Of a stretch of DNA of 46,043 nucleotides, positions 9,381-17,733 are shown piece by piece. Position 1 is the stretch's first letter. Each line of letters begins with the position of its first letter. The notes under the pieces are model-generated. The model was not told where the DNA came from. It made no database searches and was given only the letters and a program-made list of their open reading frames with translations. Source of the DNA: Candidatus Crickella equi. Lineage in GTDB: Bacteria; Bacillota; Clostridia; Peptostreptococcales; Anaerovoracaceae. Location of the stretch: contig JAGHUP010000018.1 of assembly GCA_018064755.1 (NCBI GenBank), positions 1 through 46,043 on the forward strand, read 5' to 3'. The translations under genes were made by a program, and so were the position numbers.

Positions 9381-10064
9381 CTAATGTTTTGGAATGTAAC
9401 TGCTAGGGCTATCAAGCTGCTCGAGCGAGTTCATTGCAGCTCTGTAAGCAAAGATTAGAGTCATTGCATACAGGAATCCTGCAATAATATCTGACATCCA
9501 ATGTGCTCCTGACAAAACTCTTGTAGCAACAGCTGCAATCATCAGTATCCATAGAAGTGTTGTGAGAATGTTCTTAAGGCCCTTGCTCTTAATGTAGTAT
9601 CCGAGCTGCATCAGTGCTCCGGCAATTACTACGATTGCCATAGCAGTATGTGATGATGGGAATGATGCCTCAACTCCAGCTTCACCTGGAATTATTACAG
9701 GTCTGTAGTTGATAACAACTTTCTCGAAAAGTACGTACATTGCAAATACTGCAAAATACATTCCACCAAGTGCCAAGATATTCTTGTCTACCTTGAGTAG
9801 GCTGCGGCGCTTGATTAGCTGCACCAGTCCTACCATTGCAAAAGTCAAGAATACTGCAATGACAACATATCCCAACAGCCCTGCAATATTATATAAAGTC
9901 TCGTTAAATCCTAGCGCCGCAGCTACCTTGGCATTGATGCTAGCAAATCCTACGCTAGTACCTTCAGGTCCAATTGCCTGAACGTCAACCAGCTTAACCG
10001 CAGCTGTAAAAGCCATTGTCAGCGCCAGGAAAATAATTGTTCTAATTAGGTCTTTATTCTTCAT
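9381..10064 (-). CDS. PAP2 superfamily membrane phosphatase
   Basis: A 227-residue membrane protein with about six hydrophobic segments and the three PAP2 motifs: KVVINYRP, PSSHTAMA and SGAHWMSDIIAG. The second and third supply the catalytic histidines. The family dephosphorylates phosphatidic acid, undecaprenyl pyrophosphate or related lipids at the outer face of the membrane. The substrate is not decidable. GGAGGAG precedes the ATG. It is first gene of a two-gene unit with the NUDIX hydrolase. Confidence 0.9.
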   Translation of the reverse strand: MKNKDLIRTIIFLALTMAFTAAVKLVDVQAIGPEGTSVGFASINAKVAAALGFNETLYNIAGLLGYVVIAVFLTFAMVGLVQLIKRRSLLKVDKNILALGGMYFAVFAMYVLFEKVVINYRPVIIPGEAGVEASFPSSHTAMAIVVIAGALMQLGYYIKSKGLKNILTTLLWILMIAAVATRVLSGAHWMSDIIAGFLYAMTLIFAYRAAMNSLEQLDSPSSYIPKH

Positions 10065-10088
10065 TTTCTATCTCCTCCATTATCACGA

Positions 10089-10142
10089 TATTACCTCGTA
10101 ATAATGACAATTAATTATACTACTTTCTAACAAATTTATTAA
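10089..10142 (-). promoter_or_regulatory. PAP2 promoter with downstream palindrome
   Basis: On the minus strand TTAATA (plus 10137-10142) and TATAAT (plus 10114-10119) are 17 bases apart. A 15-bp palindrome, TATTAC-CTC-GTAATA on the plus strand, lies at 10089-10103, just downstream of the expected transcript start. That position is suited to an operator. Confidence 0.6.
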
Positions 10143-10148
10143 GAAAAA

Positions 10149-10694
10149 TCAGGCGTGTTGAATATATCCACTAATAGCATCAGCAAGTTCATCCGCACTG
10201 CAATCGAACTCACCAGCTATCCACTTTTCAGCCATTGCGAGACCGCCGAAAGCGGACATTAGCATTTTGATATGAACTGGATTGCGAAGGTCTAGACCTG
10301 TAATCCACTGAGGTTTCTCTTCCGTCTTGCCGAAGATTTTATCAAGTATTGCAGTTTCCAATTGTTGCGGACTAGAGCTCTTAAACAGTATGCGGCAAAC
10401 ACGTTTGTTATCTTCCAAGTACTCGAAAAACTTACGCAATTCCCCTTGAACAGGTGCGTCACTGTAAAGATTGATACGAGGTGTCTCATTAACAATGTCT
10501 CTCTCTATCTCCTCAAGCAGGTCGAACTGATTGCCGTAATGAGCATAGAAAGTGGATCTATTGACATCCGCCAGGTCACATATTTCCTTGATTGAGATTC
10601 TGCTGATGTGCTTGTCCTCCATGAGTTCAAGCAATGCATCTTTCAGAATCTTCTTGGTCATTCTAACTCTTCTGCTGTCTGTTGTTTTATCCAT
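10149..10694 (-). CDS. TetR/AcrR family transcriptional regulator
   Basis: A 181-residue regulator with a textbook TetR N-terminal helix-turn-helix: ILKDALLELMEDKHISRISIKEICDLADVNRSTFYAHYGNQFDLLEEIE (shown here as a description of residues about 16-64: helix, ISIKEICDLADVNRSTFYAH turn, then the ligand domain). I choose the ATG of MDKTTDSRR since GGAGGA lies 11 bases upstream; the longer reading starts before that site. It is divergent from the acyl-CoA synthetase gene with two palindromes between them, the usual layout for a repressor controlling its neighbour. The ligand is probably an acyl-CoA or fatty acid by context only. Confidence 0.92.
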   Translation of the reverse strand: MDKTTDSRRVRMTKKILKDALLELMEDKHISRISIKEICDLADVNRSTFYAHYGNQFDLLEEIERDIVNETPRINLYSDAPVQGELRKFFEYLEDNKRVCRILFKSSSPQQLETAILDKIFGKTEEKPQWITGLDLRNPVHIKMLMSAFGGLAMAEKWIAGEFDCSADELADAISGYIQHA

Positions 10695-10753
10695 AATAAA
10701 ATGGTTCCTCCAATCCAACATTTTCTGCAAATGTGTTGCGTACGCGTCGTTGC

Positions 10754-10803
10754 AAAAACAATTGATGGTTGTTTTTACAACACCGTGTTGGTATTTTTAT
10801 TAT
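10754..10803 (+). promoter_or_regulatory. Divergent promoter/operator of the acyl-CoA synthetase
   Basis: The inverted repeat AAAAACAA (10754-10761) / TTGTTTTT (10769-10776) is followed by the perfect 13-bp palindrome CAACAC-C-GTGTTG (10778-10790). A plausible plus-strand promoter is TTTACA (10774-10779) and TATTAT (10798-10803) with an 18-base spacer, which would place the 13-mer between the -35 and -10 boxes. This is where a TetR repressor would block transcription. Confidence 0.6.
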
Positions 10804-10838
10804 ATAGTAAACTGTATAAAAAGGGAACGCGTATATAC

Positions 10839-12689
10839 ATGAATAATCAGATTGATCTCGAGAAAATGACAGATGAAGAATACAAAGCCATGAAGGCTGC
10901 CGAAATGGCAGAAGCCAAGGCATGGATGGATGCCATCGCAGCTAGCGATGACCCAATTGTTATGTACAAAATAGGACGTCCGGTATGCGACCTTAAGCAG
11001 CTCTTCGAGTCCAGTGCCGAGCAATTCGGTGACAAGGTTCTCTACCATCAGGTTATGAAGGGCGACAAGGAGTTCAGTACTATCTCCTATCGCGAGGCGC
11101 TTACTCATGTTCAGGGTCTTGGAACAAGACTCATCAATTTGGGCCTCAAGGGAGCTCACATTGGTGTTATCGGACCTAATTGCTATGAATGGGTTGAGTC
11201 ATATCATGCTATTATTGGCGGAACAGGAATTGTAGTTCCATTGGACAGAGAGCTTCCTAAAGAAGAGCTTTCTAATCTGTGTAATGTTGGCGGTATCACT
11301 GCTGTAATCTGTTGCTCGGACAAGCATTACAAAATGTTCAAGGAAATCAAAGACGAAGGCTCAACAGACCTCGAATTTGTCATTGGCATTAATATGGATT
11401 CCCATGAGGATCCTGACGACGGCCTCTATTCATGGAATCTCCTTCGCGAAGAAGGAATGCAGCTCGTTAAGGATGGAGACAGAAATTTCCTTGATGCAAG
11501 AATCAGAAACACAGATCTTGCTGCAATCATCTTCACATCCGGAACAACGGGCGTTGCCAAGGGCGTAATGCTCAGCCACAGAAATCTCTGTGCAGACGTT
11601 ATGATTTCCCAGCCATACCTGGAAGTAAGACCATCCGATATTTTCTTCTCAGTACTGCCACTGCACCACACTTATGAGTGCACATGCTCAATGCTCGAAG
11701 GTCTGTATATGGGATCTTCCCTCGCTTTCTGCAGAGGCCTTAAGTACATCACAAGAGATATGCAGATGGTTCAGCCAACTTTCCTGCTGGCAGTTCCTGC
11801 TATCTACGAGAAATTCTACAGATCAATTAATAAGTCCCTCGTTAAGCAGGGTAAGGATAAATCATTTAAGAAACTGATGGCAATCAACGCTGTCACAAGC
11901 AAACTAGGTATCAACGTAGCCGGATCAGCTATCGAGAAGATCACCGCTCAGTTTGGTGGCAAGATCAGAATGTTCATCGCCGGTGGTGCCAAAGTGGACC
12001 CGGATGTGCTCGCGTTCTTCCGTAGCCTGGGCATTAAGACTCTGCAGGGTTACGGCCTGACGGAGACAGCTCCTATGGTTGCTCTGAATCCTGACCAGTG
12101 GAAATATATGAAGAATGATAGTGCGGGAAGAGTATTCATGCACACTGAATATAAGGTTGTTAATCCTGATGAGAACGGCAATGGCGAGCTTTGTTTCAGA
12201 GGTCCTCAGGTAATGCTGGGTTACTACAACAATCCTGAAGCTACCGCTGCTTGCATGGAGGATGGATGGTTCCATACCGGTGACCTCGGCCACATCGATG
12301 ACGATAGATATGTTTACATCACTGGACGTATGAAGAACGTTATTATCGCTGCTAACGGCAAGAACGTCTTCCCAGAGGAGCTCGAGGAAAAGCTACTGCG
12401 CAGCAAGTACATCGAGGAATGTATGGTCTGGGCTGATGAGACTGGCGAGACTGGTCACAAAGGCATCTGGACAACACTTCGCCTCGATCAGGAACACATC
12501 GAGGAAGCTCTTGGCAAAGATGCCGATGAAGAATCTATTCGCAAGCTGATTGATTCTGAAATCGACGCAGTCAATGAGCAGAATCCTGATTGGAAAGCAA
12601 TTAGAAACTTCCGTATCAGAAAGACAGACTTTGTAAAGACAACAGGAATGAAGATCAAGCGATTCGTTCCGGAGAATAAAGAAGCATAA
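10839..12689 (+). CDS. AMP-dependent acyl-CoA synthetase (long-chain fatty acid-CoA ligase type)
   Basis: A 616-residue ANL-superfamily enzyme that adenylates a carboxylic acid and transfers it to CoA. The P-loop is IIFTSGTTGVAKGVMLSHR, followed by GYGLTETAPM, the ATP-contacting TGDLGHIDDDRYVYITGR and the KNVIIAANGKNVFPEELE hinge region; the length suits the FadD15/long-chain subgroup. The start is the ATG of MNNQIDLEK because AAGGGA precedes it. An upstream extension would read through the divergent operator region. It is on the plus strand, divergent from the TetR gene, and ends at a long hairpin. Confidence 0.93.
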   Translation: MNNQIDLEKMTDEEYKAMKAAEMAEAKAWMDAIAASDDPIVMYKIGRPVCDLKQLFESSAEQFGDKVLYHQVMKGDKEFSTISYREALTHVQGLGTRLINLGLKGAHIGVIGPNCYEWVESYHAIIGGTGIVVPLDRELPKEELSNLCNVGGITAVICCSDKHYKMFKEIKDEGSTDLEFVIGINMDSHEDPDDGLYSWNLLREEGMQLVKDGDRNFLDARIRNTDLAAIIFTSGTTGVAKGVMLSHRNLCADVMISQPYLEVRPSDIFFSVLPLHHTYECTCSMLEGLYMGSSLAFCRGLKYITRDMQMVQPTFLLAVPAIYEKFYRSINKSLVKQGKDKSFKKLMAINAVTSKLGINVAGSAIEKITAQFGGKIRMFIAGGAKVDPDVLAFFRSLGIKTLQGYGLTETAPMVALNPDQWKYMKNDSAGRVFMHTEYKVVNPDENGNGELCFRGPQVMLGYYNNPEATAACMEDGWFHTGDLGHIDDDRYVYITGRMKNVIIAANGKNVFPEELEEKLLRSKYIEECMVWADETGETGHKGIWTTLRLDQEHIEEALGKDADEESIRKLIDSEIDAVNEQNPDWKAIRNFRIRKTDFVKTTGMKIKRFVPENKEA

Positions 12690-12710
12690 AAAGCAATTAG
12701 CTAACAAAGC

Positions 12711-12792
12711 AAAAATGAGCCACTGAGCCCGTTCCTAATTGGTACATTTTTTGAAATGTACCAATTAGGAACGGGCTGAGGGGCTCATTTTT
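12711..12792. terminator. 82-nt bidirectional hairpin between convergent genes
   Basis: There is a perfect 24-bp inverted repeat (12726-12749 and 12754-12777, loop TTTG), nested in outer 11-bp arms AAAAATGAGCC (12711-12721) and GGCTCATTTTT (12782-12792), with a 4/4 mismatch between them. The outer arms provide T-runs on both strands. It serves the acyl-CoA synthetase (plus) and nudC (minus). Its inner arm is the complete form of the repeat seen at 3.8 kb and near position 1. Confidence 0.85.
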
Positions 12793-12810
12793 ACATCTTT
12801 AATAGCATTT

Positions 12811-13638
12811 TTACCAATTGCCTTGGCGGAATTCTTCTATCATTGTTGCTGTCAAGCTAACGAAGTTGTTAGGCTCTGGCAGTTCGTCTCTCTTCATGAA
12901 CTCAGCGCATGCAAGTTCCTCTTCATCAAGAGTTACTGTGTCATCACCTTCAAGGTCGCAGAAGTATCCGAGTGAGATATTGCCTGCGAAGCCCCATGGC
13001 TGCGAGCCGTAGTACTGAACGTTGGTTGCTTTAAGGCCAACTTCTTCCATTACTTCTCTTACAACTGTCTCTTCAGCTGTCTCACCTATTTCGCAGAAAC
13101 CGGCGAGCAGCGCCCTGCCATTAGATTGTGGTCTATTAGCATATTTGCTGGTCATCAGGCTATCGCCGTTACGGAGTCCGATGATTACAGCAGGGTTGAT
13201 TCTTGGGAATATCATATTGCCACAGTCCGGGCACTTTACCATTCTAAGTTTATCATCATGAACAGTTGGCTTGCCGCATCTACCGCAGAATTTATTATCC
13301 TTGTACCAGTTAGCCAGATGGTTAGCCGTCATTCCTGCCATACACATAGGCGTGCACATTCTAAGAGCTCTCATTGATTCGAATGTGTATCCTTCAGGCA
13401 GTTTAGCTGTAGCACCGTCCTTCAGCAGGAAGAATCTTGTCTCATCTATTGAGAATAGATATCTAAGGTCCTGCATCTCAACCTCAAGTTCTTTCACCTG
13501 AGGAATCTCGATATCATCGTCGAGCAATCTTATGAAGATTTTGCCATCTTCGAATACGAATACATAATCCTCGGCTGTTGCAACTGCAGCAGGATCATAT
13601 TGATTGTCAAATTTCTTATTTCCAATATCTTGAATCAT
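12811..13638 (-). CDS. nudC: NAD+/NADH diphosphatase NudC
   Basis: A 275-residue NudC: a four-cysteine zinc ribbon (CGRCG...CPDCGN), the NUDIX box GFCEIGETAEETVVREVMEEVG, and the downstream SQPWGFAGN that corresponds to the SQPW motif diagnostic of NADH pyrophosphatases. It hydrolyses NAD(H) to NMN(H) plus AMP and can decap NAD-RNA. It overlaps the preceding NUDIX gene by four bases (ATGA-type junction), so the two are translationally coupled. Confidence 0.95.
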   Translation of the reverse strand: MIQDIGNKKFDNQYDPAAVATAEDYVFVFEDGKIFIRLLDDDIEIPQVKELEVEMQDLRYLFSIDETRFFLLKDGATAKLPEGYTFESMRALRMCTPMCMAGMTANHLANWYKDNKFCGRCGKPTVHDDKLRMVKCPDCGNMIFPRINPAVIIGLRNGDSLMTSKYANRPQSNGRALLAGFCEIGETAEETVVREVMEEVGLKATNVQYYGSQPWGFAGNISLGYFCDLEGDDTVTLDEEELACAEFMKRDELPEPNNFVSLTATMIEEFRQGNW

Positions 13639-14168
13639 TTTAGTGCTCCCTTATATGCCAGCAATGCTGCCATTGTTTTGGAATCGGTTATTTCAAATTT
13701 GTATATTTTATCAATTAAGTCGTCAAGCTCCCAGGCCTCAACGGTAATCTCTTCATCCGGATCGAGATTCTGCTGAGTCTTGCGAAGATTGCGTGCTACA
13801 TAGATGCTAATAAATTCATCGAGAAAAGCAACCGTTGTATTGACATCGATTAGATGTTCAAAATCATCTGACGCATAGCCGGTCTCTTCCTCAAGCTCGC
13901 GAATAGCGCAGTCGAGTTTGGGTTCATCAGGACTGTCAACTTTGCCTGCAGGCAGCTCAAGTGTATAACGCTGGAGAGCATGACGGTATTGGCGAACCAT
14001 CAGGATTTTGCCATCATCCATAACAGGAACAACTGCAGCCGCTCCGTCATGATGAATAAAGTCCCAGTGTGCCTGAGTTCCTTTAATCTCTACGAGGTCA
14101 TCGAAAACATCAATGACTACGCCCTTATAAGCATGTTTTCTTTCAATAAGTTTTACTGGTTTGTCCAT
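13635..14168 (-). CDS. ADP-ribose pyrophosphatase-like NUDIX hydrolase
   Basis: A protein of about 177 residues with VRQYRHALQRYTLELPAGKVD followed by the box RELEEETGY, the classic arrangement of ADP-ribose pyrophosphatase (NudF/YqkG). It hydrolyses ADP-ribose to AMP and ribose 5-phosphate. I use the ATG at 14168 (MDKPVKLIERKHAYKG is the usual family N-terminus). A GTG seven codons upstream, overlapping the ABC gene stop, is an alternative because AGGA lies very close to the ATG. It couples to nudC by overlap. Confidence 0.9.
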   Translation of the reverse strand: MDKPVKLIERKHAYKGVVIDVFDDLVEIKGTQAHWDFIHHDGAAAVVPVMDDGKILMVRQYRHALQRYTLELPAGKVDSPDEPKLDCAIRELEEETGYASDDFEHLIDVNTTVAFLDEFISIYVARNLRKTQQNLDPDEEITVEAWELDDLIDKIYKFEITDSKTMAALLAYKGALK

Positions 14169-14172
14169 TGTC

Positions 14173-15903
14173 CTATTTGCATTGAGCACTTTCTAGCGCG
14201 GCATAATGACCGCCTGCGGCGAGAAGTTCGTCGCGAGTGCCTTGTTCAAGAATACTTCCATTTTCTACTACTGCTATACAGTCCGCATTGCGAACTGTCG
14301 AAAGTCTGTGTGCAATTACGATGCATGTACGACCGACTGAAAGCCTATCAAAGCTCTCCTGAATGCGGCTCTCTGTCACGCTATCCAGTGCGGAAGTTGC
14401 CTCATCGAGAATAAGAATTTTAGGATTCTTCAGGAATACTCTAGCGATAGAAATACGCTGTTTCTGTCCGCCGGAAAGAATCACTCCGCGCTCACCAACG
14501 TATGTGTCATAGCCATCAGGCATTGCCATAATATCTTCATGAATCTCAGACAGTTTGGCTGCCTCGATTACCTCTTCATCAGTTGCATCAGGTCTGCCAT
14601 AGCGTATGTTGTCCATAACAGTGCCGGCAAAAAGAAATACGTCCTGCTGGATGATTCCGACCGCATTGCGGAGACTCTTCTGCGTCACGTCGCGAATGTC
14701 AGTACCATCAACCATAACCTTACCCGCGGATACATCGTAGAATCTCGGTATGAGATGACAGATGGTCGTTTTGCCACCGCCTGACGGACCGACAAGTGCG
14801 AATGTTTTGCCAGGCTCGACCTTGAAACTAACATCATGAAGAACCTCTCTTCCGTTGCTGTAAGCGAACGTAACATTTTCGAATGAAACCTCGCCATTAA
14901 CGTCAGCGAGCTCGGTAGCGTCTTCAGCATCCTTAATATCTGACTCAGTGCGCATTACCTCGAGGAAGCGCTCGTAGCCGGCTGTACCCTGTGAAAAAAT
15001 CTCCATGAACTGAGCGAGTTTTCTAACAGGAGTTGTAAATGTTGAAACGTAGAGAGTGAATGTAATCAGATCTACGTAGTTGATATTATTACGCATTGTA
15101 AGATATCCACCAACGGCGATAACGGCAACCTGCATGATACCAACGGTCGCCTCAACGCTAGAGTTGAAATATCCCATTGCTTTGTAATAACCAATCTTGC
15201 TGTGCTTGAATCTATCGTTGCTCTCACGGAATTTGGCAATCTCGATATCCTCGTTTGCGAAAGCCTTAGCAACTCTAATGCCGGAAATACCGCTCTCAAT
15301 TGCTGCGTTAATCTCACCGGTGCGAGCCTTTACTTTCTTGTTGCGAACAGTCATCTCAAGTCTAAAACGACCGGAAACTACGACGCAAAGGATGGCGAGC
15401 ACCAACAGCAACACTGCCAATGGAACGTTGATTGTCATCAGAATTACAATAGCTCCAATGATGGTAATTGAGCATGTCAGAATGTTCTCCGGACCGTGGT
15501 GAGCCAGCTCAACTATTTCGAATAAGTCATTGGTAATACGTCCGAGCAGAATTCCTGTACGATTCTTGTCATAGAATGAGAACGATAGATGCTGCATATG
15601 GCCGAAGATATCTTCTCTCATATCTGCTTCAACCAGCGTGCCCATCTGATGTCCAACTACCATAATCAGATACATGAAGAAAGCACGCAGCAGATATGCC
15701 GCAAATATGATTCCCATTACAACGAAAAAAGCCTTAAACAAGTTCTCCGGTAACAGCACGTTCATTGACCATCTGGAAACATATGGGAATACCAGATCGA
15801 CAACAGCAACTGCCACCGACAGAATCATATCTAAGGCAAACAAGCCCTTGTGGGGCTTGATGTAATTGGCAAATATTTTTAATTTATTGCCGTTATAATC
15901 CAA
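14173..15903 (-). CDS. ABC exporter half-transporter, fused membrane and ATPase domains
   Basis: A 576-residue type I ABC exporter: an N-terminal six-helix membrane domain (about 1-310) and a C-terminal ATPase with Walker A GPSGGGKTT, Q-loop IIQQDVFLF, signature LSGGQKQR, Walker B ILILDEATSALD and H-loop IAHRLS. It would act as a homodimer or with a partner encoded elsewhere. Lipids, peptides and drugs are all possible cargoes. It overlaps the upstream Ntn hydrolase gene by 11 bases and the NUDIX gene follows, so it lies mid-operon. Confidence 0.93.
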   Translation of the reverse strand: MDYNGNKLKIFANYIKPHKGLFALDMILSVAVAVVDLVFPYVSRWSMNVLLPENLFKAFFVVMGIIFAAYLLRAFFMYLIMVVGHQMGTLVEADMREDIFGHMQHLSFSFYDKNRTGILLGRITNDLFEIVELAHHGPENILTCSITIIGAIVILMTINVPLAVLLLVLAILCVVVSGRFRLEMTVRNKKVKARTGEINAAIESGISGIRVAKAFANEDIEIAKFRESNDRFKHSKIGYYKAMGYFNSSVEATVGIMQVAVIAVGGYLTMRNNINYVDLITFTLYVSTFTTPVRKLAQFMEIFSQGTAGYERFLEVMRTESDIKDAEDATELADVNGEVSFENVTFAYSNGREVLHDVSFKVEPGKTFALVGPSGGGKTTICHLIPRFYDVSAGKVMVDGTDIRDVTQKSLRNAVGIIQQDVFLFAGTVMDNIRYGRPDATDEEVIEAAKLSEIHEDIMAMPDGYDTYVGERGVILSGGQKQRISIARVFLKNPKILILDEATSALDSVTESRIQESFDRLSVGRTCIVIAHRLSTVRNADCIAVVENGSILEQGTRDELLAAGGHYAALESAQCK

Positions 15904-16984
15904 ACTTAAATACCCTCTCGTTATCCTCGAAGAATCTTACTCTAAGTTCTCTACTATTACAGTTGGCAACGACAGTGAAGATGGACTCCCAGTATTTGGT
16001 TGCATCCTGCAGTTCCTTACGTGTCAGTTTGCCAATTCTCTCTATATTTCTCTGAACTCTCGCTTGAACGACTTCCGCATTCTCATCACCAAGTACGAAA
16101 TCCGTAGTCCAATCAGGCTCAATAGCTACATATTCAGTGCGAACGTCATATGTAGGATTCTCTCTATACACTCTGAAATATGTTGCCTTGTCAATCAGCT
16201 GGAACATATCATCCTCATTCTGAACATCACCAAGGCCCTTCATCAGCATATCGTATCTGCCGAGTCCGCACTTCATTTCTTCCTTCTCATTGAATTCCTT
16301 AGTCAGATAGAAGTTCGTCTGAGCTTGCTGTCCATCCAGCCAAGATACTTTGTTATCTGCGATTTCGAGCAGTCCAAAATGACCACTCTTGTCTGCGATA
16401 ATGAATGTGAAATTCCAAGGAATGTTTTCTGTCGGAGTATACAAATCTAATGACTTAACATATTCAACAGCTTCATCAACACTTGCGCAATTCTCTCCAA
16501 TATAGCGAACCAAATTCATTGAGCAAACTCTGTGAGCACCCGGGTTGGTTCCACTGCATCCGAACTTGGAGCTGCCATCAGCGTTATTCTCACCATTACG
16601 CATATTAATCTCGATGTACAGTCCCGCATCGTTCATAGTATCGCAGCACATGAAAGGCAGCACTTTGGCATAAGCATCATCAACACCGTTCTTCAATACG
16701 TCCTCATAATCGGGACCACTGAAGTAAGAATATGCTATGCCAACTGTCTTGTGTTTGCCAGGGCATTCAGTTCTAACAACATAAGCAGGCTTGTTACTGA
16801 TAGTCAAATCCATGTTACGGCCAATCAGCATCTGCTTGTCTTCAGTCTGCTTGGCAATGCAGCTACAGCCGCCACCATTCCAGCCATCGAACTTAGCTGC
16901 GAATCCGCTCTCCGCGAAATCGTAATCCAGCTCCGTATATTTCTCTACTTCGAATATGTAATCTGCTAATTGATTAAGCTTCAT
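15893..16984 (-). CDS. Choloylglycine-hydrolase/penicillin-acylase family amide hydrolase (Ntn)
   Basis: A 363-residue protein. Residues 40-59, CSCIAKQ...GRNMD, align without gaps with the bile-salt-hydrolase N-terminus, in which the cysteine is the nucleophile and the arginine and aspartate lie 16 and 19 residues on (here R56 and D59). C40 is therefore the likely catalytic N-terminal nucleophile, exposed by removal of a 39-residue propeptide; ordinary bile salt hydrolases lose only Met. Linear C-N amide bonds are the class substrate; the actual one is unknown. AAGGA precedes the ATG. It overlaps plsC (11 bases) and the ABC gene. Confidence 0.85.
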   Translation of the reverse strand: MKLNQLADYIFEVEKYTELDYDFAESGFAAKFDGWNGGGCSCIAKQTEDKQMLIGRNMDLTISNKPAYVVRTECPGKHKTVGIAYSYFSGPDYEDVLKNGVDDAYAKVLPFMCCDTMNDAGLYIEINMRNGENNADGSSKFGCSGTNPGAHRVCSMNLVRYIGENCASVDEAVEYVKSLDLYTPTENIPWNFTFIIADKSGHFGLLEIADNKVSWLDGQQAQTNFYLTKEFNEKEEMKCGLGRYDMLMKGLGDVQNEDDMFQLIDKATYFRVYRENPTYDVRTEYVAIEPDWTTDFVLGDENAEVVQARVQRNIERIGKLTRKELQDATKYWESIFTVVANCNSRELRVRFFEDNERVFKFGL

Positions 16985-17723
16985 AATTCAATCCTTCTCT
17001 AATTGATTTCTCAATATCTTCATAAGCGACCTTGCGCTCAGCCTTGTCCATCGACTCGATATGAACGAGCGGATGAACAATCAGCCTGATTGTCTGGCCG
17101 TATTTTACACTATTGTGCTCTTCCATTACTTTGTAGCTGCCATCGATGGTGATAGGCAGAATTGGAACTTTGCCCTTCTCAGCGAACTTAAATGCAGCTG
17201 TCTTAAACTCGCCCATTTCATGACCTCTTGAACGGGTACCTTCCGGGAAGATTACCAGTGAATATCCTTTCTGAAGGAGTTCGCTTGTCTCGCCGATTGC
17301 CTTAAGAGCTTCTCTCGGATTGTTCCTAATAAGGAATACCGATCGGGAAACCTCAATGCCTGTTCTCAGCGCATCGATTTTGCGCCATTCCTCCTTGGCG
17401 ATAAAACCAATTTGAAAATGACTTCCGAACAGATGAAACATAGCAACGATGTCGAGCAAACTCTGATGGTTAGCATAAACCATAATAGGGCCAGACTCAG
17501 GAATGTTCTCTTCGCCAACGATATCATAGTTAATCTTCAGCATACTGCTAACATCAGTAGCCCAAGTTCCAGCAACCTTCTGGATCAATTTCCTCTCAGC
17601 CTCTGCATCCCCTGATTCCTGAAGCCTAGCGAATTCAGGCAGAGCTGGCTGAACTGTCTTGTTATACTCGTTGTACACTTTCTTTAGCGCCGGAAGAAAA
17701 GTAAATGGATTAATCAGCTTCAT
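16974..17723 (-). CDS. plsC: 1-acyl-sn-glycerol-3-phosphate acyltransferase
   Basis: A 249-residue PlsC-type acyltransferase making phosphatidic acid from lysophosphatidic acid at the membrane. The catalytic NHQSLLD (H86, D91) and the substrate-binding FPEGTRSRG are intact, and KTAAFKFAEKGKVPILPITIDG matches motif III/IV. Length is normal. It overlaps the amide-hydrolase gene downstream and starts 10 bases after the lipoprotein gene, so it is embedded in the envelope operon. Confidence 0.94.
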   Translation of the reverse strand: MKLINPFTFLPALKKVYNEYNKTVQPALPEFARLQESGDAEAERKLIQKVAGTWATDVSSMLKINYDIVGEENIPESGPIMVYANHQSLLDIVAMFHLFGSHFQIGFIAKEEWRKIDALRTGIEVSRSVFLIRNNPREALKAIGETSELLQKGYSLVIFPEGTRSRGHEMGEFKTAAFKFAEKGKVPILPITIDGSYKVMEEHNSVKYGQTIRLIVHPLVHIESMDKAERKVAYEDIEKSIREGLNYEA

Positions 17724-17733
17724 ATTATCCCCA

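Noticed and set aside
10608-10838. N-terminal extension of the acyl-CoA synthetase frame
   Set aside because: It would run through the divergent TetR gene and the promoter; MNNQIDLEK has AAGGGA upstream and is the normal start.
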